Assembly (NCBI RefSeq): GCF_014595945.1 | Contig: NZ_JABXWU010000001.1 | Span: forward strand, 868,001-932,000 | Direction of reading: 5' to 3' | Length of the DNA: 64,000 nt | Source of the DNA: Alkalibacillus aidingensis | Lineage (GTDB): Bacteria; Bacillota; Bacilli; Bacillales; Alkalibacillaceae | Shown here: positions 26,246-36,060 of the stretch, one piece after another | Layout of the letters: each line of letters starts with the position of its first letter | Numbering within the stretch: the stretch's first letter is position 1 | Position numbers and translations under genes: made by a program | Notes under the pieces: model-generated | The model's database searches: none | Told to the model about the DNA's origin: nothing | Seen by the model: the letters and a program-made list of their open reading frames with translations, nothing else

Positions 26246-26857
26246 TTATGCTAAATTTCGTTTGACTCCCCAGTTATATAGTAGTACCTTAAGTTGCTGA
26301 CGACTTTCCTTGATCGTGCCACCATTATCAATAATCGCATCTGCCCGTTCTTTCTTTTTAATAATCGGAATTTGTGCGTTAATTCTTTTCTTAGCCTCTT
26401 CTTCTGTACTCTCGTCGCGTTCCATTAATCGCTGTAATTGTATTTCTGGATCAACATAAACGACTAGAACCTTCTCCACATAATGAAATAAATCACTTTC
26501 AAAAAGTAAGGGAATATCTAGGACGACAACCTCTTCGTCTTTCTCAATGTATCGATCCCTTTGCTGTAGCATCTTTTTTCTAATTTCTGGATGAATGATC
26601 GCATTTAATTGTTTTCGTTCGCTTTCATCCTGAAAAACGACCTGACCCAACCTTTCGCGATTGATGGTGTCGTCCTTATTTAAGATCTCCTTACCAAAAT
26701 GGTCGACAATTCGTTTATACGCCTTCTCTCCTACTTCGACCACTTCTCTTGAGATATAATCAGCATCGATGACAGGAATCTCCCATTCCCTAAACATTTT
26801 GGCTATCGTTGATTTTCCTGTTGCTATACTCCCTGTTAATCCAATAACTAGTGTCAA
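26246..26857 (-). CDS. coaE: Dephospho-CoA kinase
   Basis: A 203-aa P-loop kinase for the last step of CoA synthesis. Walker A GLTGSIATGKSTI (about 7-19), DADYISREVV, the lid region RLMERDESTEEEAKKRI and the adenine-binding DAIIDNGGT. The start is TTG at 26857, behind AAGGTAGGCG. Located between ytaF and gapB as in B. subtilis. Confidence 0.96.
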   Translation of the reverse strand: MTLVIGLTGSIATGKSTIAKMFREWEIPVIDADYISREVVEVGEKAYKRIVDHFGKEILNKDDTINRERLGQVVFQDESERKQLNAIIHPEIRKKMLQQRDRYIEKDEEVVVLDIPLLFESDLFHYVEKVLVVYVDPEIQLQRLMERDESTEEEAKKRINAQIPIIKKKERADAIIDNGGTIKESRQQLKVLLYNWGVKRNLA

Positions 26858-26866
26858 TTTAATCGC

Positions 26867-27499
26867 CTACCTTATAAAATTCCAAATTCCTAAACTTATA
26901 AGTATTAACCCTGGAATAAATGATAATGGGTGGATCCAAGCAAATCGGTGCATCCATTTACCTAATCCACTACCACAAAGTAAGAAGAACATAGAAGATA
27001 ACCCAACAACAGAGGCTACGACTAATGATGGAAGTTCAATAAAGGCTGCGCCTATGCCGCTTGCAAATGAATCTAATGATAAAGCAATTGCAACTGCGAC
27101 AGATTCCATACCGGTAATAGATCCAGAGCGATCACGGTCAGCAATCTGTGGTTGTTTTAATATTTCCCAAATCGTCTTAAAATTAAATGTAACATTCTCG
27201 ATTGGGTAGTAATAACGTACTTTTTCTTTTTGGTCCTCTATCCATTGCCATATGACCCATAAACCAATAGCTATAAAAATCAAGCCACCTAATATATGAG
27301 AAATGAAAGGCATGATAAATTTAACGAACTCGCCAGCCCAACCTCCAAGTAAAAAGCTGACAGACGTAAACACACCAATCATGAGTACCGTTGTTTTCTT
27401 AACCGTGATTGAACGGATGCGATAGGTTAATCCGAAAAAGAAACTGTCGAAACTTACGGCAAAACTTAACAATAACGTCAGGAAGATTAAATCAAGCAC
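26867..27499 (-). CDS. ytaF: YtaF-like sporulation membrane protein
   Basis: A 210-aa protein with about six hydrophobic segments related to the MntP/YtaF manganese-efflux-like family. Duplicated halves each carry a small-residue Asp motif (FAVSFDSFFFGL near the N-terminus and IALSLDSFASGIGA around 145). Six upstream codons are open from ATG, but AAGGAG lies before the GTG at 27499, so the shorter form is used. Likely spore-related by family; transported ion unknown. Confidence 0.85.
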   Translation of the reverse strand: MLDLIFLTLLLSFAVSFDSFFFGLTYRIRSITVKKTTVLMIGVFTSVSFLLGGWAGEFVKFIMPFISHILGGLIFIAIGLWVIWQWIEDQKEKVRYYYPIENVTFNFKTIWEILKQPQIADRDRSGSITGMESVAVAIALSLDSFASGIGAAFIELPSLVVASVVGLSSMFFLLCGSGLGKWMHRFAWIHPLSFIPGLILISLGIWNFIR

Positions 27500-27560
27500 A
27501 GCAAAAGCTCCTTCCATAAGCGATTCAAGATATCTTATGAAAAGAGCTTAATTCCTGTGT

Positions 27561-28394
27561 TTATGACCCAATCGGTTGACAATTTGGGCAAAAATGGGTT
27601 CCTCTCCCCCCTACTTTAATCTTGACGATAGGTGTTTGACATTCTTTACAAGGCTGATTCGTTTGATCATATACAGCTAGCTTTAGTTGGAACATCCCAA
27701 TTTCCCCCAATGAATTAAGGTAAGAACGAATCGATGTTCCTCCTTGCTCTACGGCCTCAGTCACTACTTGTACAATGGATTGTTGTAGTTTTTCACATTC
27801 CTTTAATGATAACGTTTTTGCCACGCGCTCTGGGTGAATACGACTCTTAAATAACGCTTCATCGACATAGATATTCCCTAAACCTGTAACGATCGATTGG
27901 TCAAGTAAGGTCGGTTTGATCAATCGTGTTGTTTTTTGAAGATGGTCATGTAGGTATTCAGGTGTAAAGGCATCGCTAAAGGGCTCTAAACCAAGCTTAT
28001 TTAAGGGAGCTGTACTAAATTCTTCACCAATCGTTTTGACATGCATTGTTCCAAATTTACGTACATCACGATAACGAAGTTCTTGGCCATCATCTAACCG
28101 GAAAATGACATGTGTATGATGATCATATGGTTCATCCTTTTCAAAGACACCATATTTTCCTTCCATTCTTAAGTGTGAAATCAACACATCGTCATCCAAG
28201 TAAAACAATAAGAATTTACCTAAGCGACCAATTGATCCGAATCGCTGCTTAACTAAACGATGAGCAAATGCTTCAGCATCATCAGGCTCTTTGATAATTC
28301 CCGGGTAAAGGATGTTAACTTGTTGAATAGCTTTACCTTTAATAATAGGTTCTAAAGTTCGTCTAACTGTTTCTACTTCTGGTAACTCTGGCAT
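27561..28394 (-). CDS. mutM: Formamidopyrimidine-DNA glycosylase
   Basis: A 277-aa Fpg/MutM that excises 8-oxoguanine and nicks abasic sites. Start MPELPEVE gives the catalytic Pro (after Met removal) and Glu. Lys near 58 is in HLRMEGKYG. The helix-two-turns-helix (QSIVTGLGNIYVDEAL) and C-terminal zinc finger (CKECQTPIVKI...CPNCQ) are complete. Lies just downstream of polA, the usual repair pairing. Confidence 0.97.
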   Translation of the reverse strand: MPELPEVETVRRTLEPIIKGKAIQQVNILYPGIIKEPDDAEAFAHRLVKQRFGSIGRLGKFLLFYLDDDVLISHLRMEGKYGVFEKDEPYDHHTHVIFRLDDGQELRYRDVRKFGTMHVKTIGEEFSTAPLNKLGLEPFSDAFTPEYLHDHLQKTTRLIKPTLLDQSIVTGLGNIYVDEALFKSRIHPERVAKTLSLKECEKLQQSIVQVVTEAVEQGGTSIRSYLNSLGEIGMFQLKLAVYDQTNQPCKECQTPIVKIKVGGRGTHFCPNCQPIGS

Positions 28395-28412
28395 CGTTTT
28401 TCTCTTCCCCTC

Positions 28413-31040
28413 TTACTTTGCATCATACCAAGTGCTTCCATACGATGCATCCACAATTAGTGGGACAGATAATTGGATCGTCTGCTCCATCGCACGAAGT
28501 ACTAATTGTTCCAACTCTTTGACGTCTTCTTCTTTCACTTCAAAGATTAATTCATCATGGACTTGGAGCAGCATATTTGCTTCAAGATTACTGGCTTTTA
28601 AATCACGGATGACATCAAGCATGGCTTTTTTAATAATATCTGCTGCACTCCCTTGAATAGGGGAGTTCATAGCAGTTCTCTCAGCAAAACTACGCTTATT
28701 AAAGTTACGACTATTAATGTCTGGTAAATAACGACGTCTGTTCATCATCGTTTCAACATAACCATCACGTTTTGCTTGCTGGACAATCTCATCCATATAA
28801 GCTTTTACACCAGGATAACTTTCAAAATACTTATTAATAAACTGTCCCGCTTCTTTTCTAGTAATCCCTAAACTCTGACTTAACCCATAATCACTAATAC
28901 CATAAACAATTCCAAAGTTTACAGCTTTGGCCTGTCTTCGCATAAGGTCATTAACGTCATCCTCTTTAACACCGAAAACGTCCATAGCTGTTTGTGTGTG
29001 AATGTCCTTATTTTCATTAAAGGCTTCAATTAATTTCTCATCCTTAGCAATATGAGCCAGTACACGAAGCTCGATTTGAGAATAATCTGCAGCTAGCATA
29101 ACCCAGCCTGGATTAGAAGGAACAAAAGCTTGTCTTATTCTTCGTCCTTCCTCAAGGCGAATTGGAATGTTCTGAAGGTTAGGTTCAATCGAGCTAAGTC
29201 TTCCAGTCTGTGTTAAAACTTGATTAAAGCGTGTATGAATCTTATGAGTATCTTTGTGGACCACTTTCAATAAACCTTCAAGATAAGTAGATTGTAGCTT
29301 ACCTAACTGACGATATAATAAAATTTGTTCGACGATCTCATGTTCATGCTGCAATTTTTCTAATACATCAGCTGATGTTGAATAGCCTGTTTTCGTCTTT
29401 TTTATAACAGGTAGCTGTAAATCTTCAAACAACACTTTACCTAATTGCTTAGGTGAATTGATATTGAATGATCCACCAGCTAACTCATAAATTTTTTGTT
29501 CTATAGCTTCCAATCGTCCCTGTAGTTCCTCACGCATATCATTTAACCGATCAACATCGATTTTCACACCTTTAAATTCCATATCAGCTAAAACTTCGGA
29601 TAATGGCATTTCAAGCTGATAGTAAAGATCTTCTTGTTCATTATTCTTTAGCTCATCGGTTAAACGATCATAGAGTTTCTGTGCAGCAATTCCCTTTCTT
29701 ACAACATGTTCTTGATAAGTGTCTTCAGGAGGAATTTGTTGCTTTGCACCCTTTCCATAAACCTCTTCGTCATAAGAGACATCAGTGATTCCGTACCCAT
29801 TAGCAATAGCAGGAAGGTCATGATCACTATTAGAGGGGTTAACGATATAAGAAGCCAGTTGTAAATCAAAGGTGATTCCTTTCACATTCAATCCACGCCA
29901 TTTTAAAGCCACGCTCAAACCTTTTTGGTCGAAAACTATTTTCGAACTCGACTCGTCGGTCAGCCATGACTTAAATGAATCTGATTCAGTGGCTACTTCA
30001 GTCGGTATAAAATACTTTCCTTGTTTATTAATAAGAGAAAATCCAATAATATCACCAAGGTGATAATTATCCGATAACATTTCCATTATTAATATATTGT
30101 CTTCACCATGAAGCATGTCCTTATTAATTTGACCAACTACTTCATAATCTATCTCTTCAAGCTCTACTTCAGTTTCTTCACCTTCAACCTGATTCATTAA
30201 AGACTGAAAACCATAAGCTTTAAATGCTGAAACAACATCATGAGCTTGATAACCATCATAAGCTAAGTCTTCAAGAGTCAGCTCAACAGGTGACTCTTGA
30301 TTGATTGTTACTAATTCCTTACTCATAAGGGCATCATCTTTATGAGCGATTAAATTTTCCTTTAGCTTCTTGCCACTTACATCATCAATATTTTCATAAA
30401 TATTCTCAAGTGTACCAAATTGTTTCAACAATTTGATAGCCGTTTTTTCACCAACTCCAGGAACTCCGGGAATATTATCTGATTTATCTCCCATTAAGGC
30501 TTTTAGATCAATAATTTGATCTTGAGATATTTCCATACGGTCCTTTAATGACGAAGGTGTATACTCTTCAATCTCTGAAATTCCTTTTCGGGTTAAAGAA
30601 ACAGTCGTATGTTCTGAGGCTAATTGTAACAAGTCTTTATCTCCAGAATAGATGGTTGTTTTGAGATTTGATTCGTTAGCTTGTTTGGCGATCGTACCAA
30701 TAATATCATCCGCTTCATATTGATCTAATTCATAATATTTAACCCCAAATGCATCTAACAACTCTCTCATAATAGGAAATTGCTCTGATAACTCTGGAGG
30801 TGTTTTTTGCCTACCTCCTTTATATTCTTTATACGTTTCATGCCTAAATGTTGTCTTACCAGCATCAAAAGCAACGAGCACATGAGAAGGATCATTTTCT
30901 TTTAACACTTTTAATAACATCTTAGTAAACCCAAACACGGCATTAGTATACACCCCTTGATCATTACTTAATAAAGGTAATGCAAAGAATGATCGATACA
31001 AGATACTATTACCATCAATTAATATTAAATCATCTGACAA
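28413..31040 (-). CDS. polA: DNA polymerase I
   Basis: An 875-aa Family A polymerase for gap filling and primer removal. The 5' nuclease domain (1-300) has GDKDLLQLA and MGDKSDNIPGVPGVGEKTA. The 3'-5' exonuclease-like domain has lost the usual DxE motif (region ILIMEMLSDNYHL), as in other Bacillus PolA. The polymerase domain shows motif A DYSQIELRVLAHI, motif B RRQAKAVNFGIVYG and motif C VHDELIFE. The TTG at 31040 is set 6 nt from AGAGGTG; the GTG three codons upstream overlaps that SD. Confidence 0.96.
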   Translation of the reverse strand: MSDDLILIDGNSILYRSFFALPLLSNDQGVYTNAVFGFTKMLLKVLKENDPSHVLVAFDAGKTTFRHETYKEYKGGRQKTPPELSEQFPIMRELLDAFGVKYYELDQYEADDIIGTIAKQANESNLKTTIYSGDKDLLQLASEHTTVSLTRKGISEIEEYTPSSLKDRMEISQDQIIDLKALMGDKSDNIPGVPGVGEKTAIKLLKQFGTLENIYENIDDVSGKKLKENLIAHKDDALMSKELVTINQESPVELTLEDLAYDGYQAHDVVSAFKAYGFQSLMNQVEGEETEVELEEIDYEVVGQINKDMLHGEDNILIMEMLSDNYHLGDIIGFSLINKQGKYFIPTEVATESDSFKSWLTDESSSKIVFDQKGLSVALKWRGLNVKGITFDLQLASYIVNPSNSDHDLPAIANGYGITDVSYDEEVYGKGAKQQIPPEDTYQEHVVRKGIAAQKLYDRLTDELKNNEQEDLYYQLEMPLSEVLADMEFKGVKIDVDRLNDMREELQGRLEAIEQKIYELAGGSFNINSPKQLGKVLFEDLQLPVIKKTKTGYSTSADVLEKLQHEHEIVEQILLYRQLGKLQSTYLEGLLKVVHKDTHKIHTRFNQVLTQTGRLSSIEPNLQNIPIRLEEGRRIRQAFVPSNPGWVMLAADYSQIELRVLAHIAKDEKLIEAFNENKDIHTQTAMDVFGVKEDDVNDLMRRQAKAVNFGIVYGISDYGLSQSLGITRKEAGQFINKYFESYPGVKAYMDEIVQQAKRDGYVETMMNRRRYLPDINSRNFNKRSFAERTAMNSPIQGSAADIIKKAMLDVIRDLKASNLEANMLLQVHDELIFEVKEEDVKELEQLVLRAMEQTIQLSVPLIVDASYGSTWYDAK

Positions 31041-31095
31041 GCGAAACACCTCTTTTTACTTTCCTATGATTACTGTTTCTATTATAACAAAAAAA

Positions 31096-32808
31096 TTAGT
31101 CATCTATTTGTGGTAGGTAAACAGTGATCTTAGTACCCTTTCCTTCAGCACTATCAATCTCAATGTTTCCATCATGAGCCTCAACAATATGCTTAACAAT
31201 CGATAAGCCTAGTCCAGTACCACCAGAATTGCGACTTCTTCCTTTATCAACACGGTAGAAGCGTTCAAATATTCTAGGTTGGTCTTCTTTAGGGATTCCA
31301 ATACCTGTATCGCTGACTTTTAGGGCGACATATTGATTTTCTTGTTCAATTTCCCAGGAAATTTCGCCTTGCTCGTTTGTATATTGAATAGCGTTGGATA
31401 GTAAGTTCAGAACTAATTGATACAACCGATAATAGTCAGCATAAATAGTTAAATCATCATCAACTTTAACGGATAAGTTAAGTTGTTTTTCTTCGATTGA
31501 CTCATGCATGATTGCCATAACATCGTTCATTAACTTAGCAGCAGAGAACCTTGATTTTTTAAGGACAAAATCTTCCTTTTCTATGACGGATAAGTCTAAT
31601 AAATCTTGAACTAGTATATTTAGCCGCTTGCTTTCTTTCTTAATAATTTTAAGAAACTGTTCGCGCTTGTCGTCCTCTAATTCATTATCTTCTAAAATCG
31701 TCTCTGCAAATCCTTGTATAGAAGTTATTGGTGTTCTTAATTCGTGAGAAACATTAGCAATAAAATCCTTGCGTACTCTTTCTAAACGTTTGATTTCGGT
31801 AATCTCATGAGAAACAATAACGACACCTTTCCAATTCTGATCATGGTCATTAATCGGGGCGAGATAAGCTTCCACATATCGATCACCTTCTAATTGAATG
31901 GTTACTTGTTTTTTCTTCTCTTTAAATATAGCTTCCTGAATCACATCATTTAATTCTTGATGGTCAATCACCTCATAATAGATTTGACCAATAAAGAGGT
32001 TTGCTTTTAATGAAAATTGTTGAAGAAAAGCATCGTTAACTAAACGAGTATATCCTCGTTCATTAATTAGTAAAACACCACTTTCCATATTATTAACAAC
32101 TGTCTTTAGTCGAACATTCTGATTCTCATACTTTGAAGTGATGTATTCTAAATAACGACCCAACCGATTAATCGATTGACTTAATTGTGAAGCTATTCCA
32201 TATGGGGCATCATGAATCCTTGCTTTATAATTACCTTCTACTAATGCTTTTGTCGTGTCGGCAGCTTTTCGGACTGGTTTAACATAACTATCGTATAACC
32301 GAGAGCCAAAACTCCAAAGTAAAACAACCACAAAAATGGAGAAGAAAAAGACGCTCCACCATACTGTTGAACTAAGAGAATCTAGTGGTAATGGCTCTGA
32401 TATGACTGTTAAATAAGCCCCATCATCTAAAGCAAACGAGGTCACTAAGCGTTGATTAAATAGCACCACTTCATCCAAATATGGTGATTCAGATCGTAAC
32501 TCTTGGGGAATGTTCATGCCATCTGTAAATGTATGTATTAGTTGTTGATCCTCTAAATGTTGATAAAATAAATCGACATTAAAATGATCATGAAAGTAGG
32601 TTAATTCGCTTTGTATTTGGTTGACACCTTCACCTTCACTGGCAATTCGTTCAGAAATATACCCTCCTTCAGATAACAGTTGATCTTCATGAGAATTAAC
32701 AAGGTAATGCCTACCTATTTGGTTAAAAATGACACCAATCACTATTAGAAACACAACACTTAACACAATATAAACGTAAATGGTTCTTTTTTCCGCAATG
32801 TTTTTCAT
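31096..32808 (-). CDS. phoR: Phosphate-regulation sensor histidine kinase PhoR
   Basis: A 570-aa membrane kinase. TM1 (about 10-30), an extracytoplasmic domain (about 31-150), TM2 (about 155-175), HAMP, PAS, then the HisKA H-box DFIANVSHELRTPI, N-box NLLSNAIQYTN, and G-boxes DTGIGIPKED and GGTGLGLSIVKHI. ATG 32808 lies behind GAGGG and begins just after the phoP stop; a longer frame from 32835 would overlap phoP. It pairs with PhoP. Location next to polA matches B. subtilis, supporting PhoR over other PhoR-like kinases. Confidence 0.92.
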   Translation of the reverse strand: MKNIAEKRTIYVYIVLSVVFLIVIGVIFNQIGRHYLVNSHEDQLLSEGGYISERIASEGEGVNQIQSELTYFHDHFNVDLFYQHLEDQQLIHTFTDGMNIPQELRSESPYLDEVVLFNQRLVTSFALDDGAYLTVISEPLPLDSLSSTVWWSVFFFSIFVVVLLWSFGSRLYDSYVKPVRKAADTTKALVEGNYKARIHDAPYGIASQLSQSINRLGRYLEYITSKYENQNVRLKTVVNNMESGVLLINERGYTRLVNDAFLQQFSLKANLFIGQIYYEVIDHQELNDVIQEAIFKEKKKQVTIQLEGDRYVEAYLAPINDHDQNWKGVVIVSHEITEIKRLERVRKDFIANVSHELRTPITSIQGFAETILEDNELEDDKREQFLKIIKKESKRLNILVQDLLDLSVIEKEDFVLKKSRFSAAKLMNDVMAIMHESIEEKQLNLSVKVDDDLTIYADYYRLYQLVLNLLSNAIQYTNEQGEISWEIEQENQYVALKVSDTGIGIPKEDQPRIFERFYRVDKGRSRNSGGTGLGLSIVKHIVEAHDGNIEIDSAEGKGTKITVYLPQIDD

Positions 32809-32809
32809 A

Positions 32810-33493
32810 CTATCCCTCAATTTTATACCCAACACCTCTTACTGTTTTGATGAGTGTCGGTTTTTTTGGGTCATCTTCTAACTTTTCACGAAGATGACTA
32901 ATATGCACATCTACAATACGAGTATCTCCAACATATTCAAAGTCCCAAATATCTTTTAAAATCGTATCGCGTTTAATCGGTTTGTTGATCTGTTTTGCCA
33001 TATAGACCAATAGTTCAAATTCTTTTCTAGTAAATTCAATAGATTTTCCGTTTTTAAAGACTTCGTAATATTGAGTATTAATTTCGATGCCTCTAAATTT
33101 AATGAGATCAGATTCATTATCTGAACGGGGAATCCTTCTCAAAACCGCATCAACTCTTGCAATTAATTCCTTTGGGCTAAATGGTTTGGTAACATAATCA
33201 TCTGCCCCAACGTTAAGCCCTTTAATCTTATCTTCTTCTTCACCTTTAGCTGTTAACATGATAATCGGTATATTATTTCCCTGATTACGGATCATTTCAC
33301 AAATCTCTAATCCACTTTTATTAGGTAGCATCAAATCTAAAACAGCTAAGTCAAAATGTTGATTATTTAACTGGTCTAATGCTTCTTCACCGTCATGCAC
33401 AACTTGAGTACGATAGCCTGTTTGCTGCAAATGATAATCAATTAATGTTGTAATGGATTCCTCGTCATCGACAATTAATACCTTTGTAGCCAT
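32810..33493 (-). CDS. phoP: Phosphate response regulator PhoP
   Basis: A 227-aa OmpR-family regulator. The receiver domain has acidic DD at 9-10, phospho-acceptor Asp53 (VLDLMLP) and Lys103 (VTKPFSP). The winged-helix C-terminal domain has EFTRKEFELLVYMA and GDTRIVDVHISHLREKLE. First gene of phoPR. SD AGGAGAG precedes the ATG. Confidence 0.94.
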   Translation of the reverse strand: MATKVLIVDDEESITTLIDYHLQQTGYRTQVVHDGEEALDQLNNQHFDLAVLDLMLPNKSGLEICEMIRNQGNNIPIIMLTAKGEEEDKIKGLNVGADDYVTKPFSPKELIARVDAVLRRIPRSDNESDLIKFRGIEINTQYYEVFKNGKSIEFTRKEFELLVYMAKQINKPIKRDTILKDIWDFEYVGDTRIVDVHISHLREKLEDDPKKPTLIKTVRGVGYKIEG

Positions 33494-33863
33494 GTCTTCT
33501 CTCTCCTAATTACATATAGTTTGTCATTATTATCCAGGTTCTTCTCAATTCTTTTTACTAATTGTACATAATTATCTGTCAAATAAGCAATAGGCAGGAC
33601 TCAGACTTTACATGAAATTAACAAACAACCCTTACCCCATCGATGTTTACAGGTAATTTTATAATTATGCCATTTTAGCCTAAATCATTCTAAGGTGTTC
33701 TGTTATATTTTATGGTTGTTTATTTCCAAGGATATCTGTCTAGTCATCATCCAGTGGTAATTGATCTTTGGCCGTCTAATTTATAGAATTTTATTTTCTG
33801 GTCATATTAGTCGTCCCTTTAGTCAAACTAATTACTGAAACTATATAAAAAGGGGATCTTACT
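33494..33863. other. Divergent intergenic region phoP / SulP gene
   Basis: A 370-bp gap without a supported ORF. On the minus strand a TTGACA occurs near 33580 as a possible phoP -35, but no clear -10 at good spacing. A small palindrome TTAGT-CAA-ACTAA is at 33819-33831 upstream of the transporter gene. No PhoP box arrangement could be called with confidence. Confidence 0.5.
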
Positions 33864-35312
33864 GTGAATACAGTTAAACATCATTGGTTTGGAAATATAA
33901 AAGGGGACGTACTTGCAGGACTTGTAGTAGCGCTCGCACTTATTCCTGAAGCGATTGCTTTTTCGATTATTGCTGGCGTGGACCCAATGGTAGGACTATA
34001 CTCTTCATTTCTCATACCAGTCGTCATTGCATTTGTAGGTGGAAGACCTGGTATGATTTCAGCAGCAACTGGAGCAATGGCTCTATTAATGGTGGATCTA
34101 GTTGCAGAATATGGGCTCCAGTATTTACTGGCGGCTACGATTTTAACTGGTATTTTGCAAATAGTATTTGGCTATTTAAAATTGGCCCGTTTCATGAAAT
34201 TTATTCCACGCTCAGTCATGGTTGGATTTGTAAACTCATTAGCCATACTCATTTTCATGTCACAAATTCCTTATATTTTTGAACAGGATTGGGTCGTATT
34301 GGCCCTTGCCGCAGCTACACTGGTTATTATTTATCTCTTTCCTTACATTTCTAGAGCAATTCCTTCAACACTCGTAGCCATTGTCATAATAACCACTTTT
34401 ACGATGTTTTCTGGAACAAATGTTTATACGGTTGGTGATATGGGAACATTGACACAAACATTACCTGTTTTTCTATTTCCCGAGATCCCTCTAAATCTTG
34501 AAACACTATCTATTATTTTTCCAACAGCCTTAGCTTTAACAGTGGTCGGGATTCTTGAATCTTTACTAACTGCTTCCATTGTTGATGATATGACAGATAC
34601 AGATAGTAATAAAAATAGGGAAAGTAAAGGGCAGGGTGTAGCTAATATAACAGCTGGTTTTTTTGGTGGAATGGCTGGTTGTGCAATGATTGGACAATCT
34701 GTAATTAATGTTAAATCTGGTGGTAAAGGTCGGTTGTCCTCACTCGTAGCAGGAATCGTCTTAATCTTGTTAATTATACTGACTGGGAATATTGTTGTTC
34801 AGATTCCAATGGCTGCTTTGGCTGCCGTTATGGTTATGGTGTCCATTAGTACCTTTGATTGGAGTTCAATTAGAAACTTACGTGTTGTACCTCGAACAGA
34901 TTCTATAGTTATGATTGTAACAGTGGTGGTAGTCGTTTATACGCATGACCTTTCAATTGGGGTATTCGCTGGGATTTTATTAAGTGCTATTTTCTTTGTC
35001 TCCAAGATCTCAAAAGTGGATGTAGACAGCCACTTCAATAAACAGGACCAAGTTAGAACTTACGTGATAACAGGTCAACTATTCTTTGCTTCAGTAACAG
35101 AAATGATTGACAAATTTGATTATCAAGAAGGTCTTAGTTCTATTAAGTTAGATTTCACTCACGCACATATATGGGATGATTCAGCAGTTGCAGCTATGGA
35201 AAAGATCGTTAACAAATTTAATGATAATGGGACTGAAGTTGAAATTACCGGAATGAATGAAGCCAGCACCTTATTAGTAAATAAAATGAAAGATAAATTA
35301 AGCAGTCATTAA
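33864..35312 (+). CDS. SulP family anion transporter with STAS domain
   Basis: A 482-aa permease of the SulP/SLC26 group, with an N-terminal membrane domain (about 10-14 TM segments to residue ~390) and a C-terminal STAS domain (SSIKLDFTHAHIWDDSAVAAME). The family motif region PEAIAFSIIAGVDPMVGLYSSF is at about 27-49. Substrate (sulfate, bicarbonate or other anion) cannot be fixed from sequence; the BicA-like bicarbonate group often has this size. The start is GTG with AAGGGG upstream. Followed 16 nt later by a UspA gene, suggesting an operon. Not present here in B. subtilis. Confidence 0.9.
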   Translation: MNTVKHHWFGNIKGDVLAGLVVALALIPEAIAFSIIAGVDPMVGLYSSFLIPVVIAFVGGRPGMISAATGAMALLMVDLVAEYGLQYLLAATILTGILQIVFGYLKLARFMKFIPRSVMVGFVNSLAILIFMSQIPYIFEQDWVVLALAAATLVIIYLFPYISRAIPSTLVAIVIITTFTMFSGTNVYTVGDMGTLTQTLPVFLFPEIPLNLETLSIIFPTALALTVVGILESLLTASIVDDMTDTDSNKNRESKGQGVANITAGFFGGMAGCAMIGQSVINVKSGGKGRLSSLVAGIVLILLIILTGNIVVQIPMAALAAVMVMVSISTFDWSSIRNLRVVPRTDSIVMIVTVVVVVYTHDLSIGVFAGILLSAIFFVSKISKVDVDSHFNKQDQVRTYVITGQLFFASVTEMIDKFDYQEGLSSIKLDFTHAHIWDDSAVAAMEKIVNKFNDNGTEVEITGMNEASTLLVNKMKDKLSSH

Positions 35313-35328
35313 AAGGAGGGATCATTAG

Positions 35329-35742
35329 ATGTTCAACAAGATATTATTAGCTTCTGATGGTTCAGAATTTGCGGTACGTGCAACAGAAGAAGCCATAGAG
35401 ATTGCTAAATGCAATCCAAAAACTGTTATCCATGTCGTCTACGTATCAGAGGACTCAAAATCGGACGTTCTGCAAAACTGGAACACTCTTGGTGTGCAGG
35501 AACAAAGAAAGCAACTAGTTCGTCCAAGTGTCGAAAAAATTGAGAACGCTGATATTAAATATGAAATTGAGTTTTTACACGGAGAACCAGGTCCTTCAAT
35601 TGTTAAACACGCTAATGAGAATAACTTCGATCTTGTTGTTGTTGGAAGTAGGGGGCGCAATCGGTTTCAAGAGTTAGTGTTAGGTAGTGTCAGTCACAAA
35701 GTAGCTAAAAGAGCTAATTGTGCGGTCATGATCATAAAATAA
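35329..35742 (+). CDS. Universal stress protein (UspA family)
   Basis: A 137-aa single-domain Usp. It starts KILLASDGSEFAVRATEEAI and ends with the ATP-binding G-rich motif VVGSRGRNRFQELVLGSVSHKVAKRANCAVMI, indicating an ATP-binding member. AAGGAGGG before the ATG. Transcribed with the upstream SulP gene, a pairing seen often in bacteria, where Usp may modulate the transporter. A terminator follows. Confidence 0.93.
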   Translation: MFNKILLASDGSEFAVRATEEAIEIAKCNPKTVIHVVYVSEDSKSDVLQNWNTLGVQEQRKQLVRPSVEKIENADIKYEIEFLHGEPGPSIVKHANENNFDLVVVGSRGRNRFQELVLGSVSHKVAKRANCAVMIIK

Positions 35743-35752
35743 TTCCATTAAA

Positions 35753-35795
35753 AATACGGCAACAACCTGTTATTAGATTGTTGCCGTATTATTAA
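35753..35795 (+). terminator. Terminator after the usp gene
   Basis: AATACGGCAACAA-(12 nt)-TTGTTGCCGTATT, a perfect 13-bp stem, followed by a short A/T tail. Confidence 0.85.
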
Positions 35796-35950
35796 ACAAA
35801 ATACTCAAATTTAGCTTCGGGAAAATAATGTTCTAAATGGTTATGCATAAACTCCTTTATCTCTTCTTGTTCCTCATCTTGATACACATACTTTCCATTT
35901 CCACTTTCGTTTATGATGTGCTTTTTTATTCGTTTTATGTTGATAAACCG
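35792..35950 (-). pseudogene. Probable gene remnant without start codon
   Basis: An open minus-strand frame bounded by stops and lacking ATG, GTG or TTG before residue ~35. The translation is protein-like (KHIINESGNGKYVYQDEEQ, then EEIKEFMHNHLEHYFPEAKF) and reads like the C-terminal end of a small acidic protein. Its stop lies inside the usp terminator. The rest of the gap to 36060 shows only the ger operon leader. Confidence 0.4.
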
Positions 35951-36060
35951 TTAATTTTAGTGAGGGTTCTTATCATTTTTATAAGATAACAACAGGTACA
36001 TATAAGTGAATAACAGTTAGCTCTCTGGACATTCTATAAAGATAAAAAGGGGGGAATCTG

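Noticed and set aside
32810-32835. Overlap of phoP and phoR reading frames
   Set aside because: Disappears when phoR is started at ATG 32808, which has GAGGG at proper distance.
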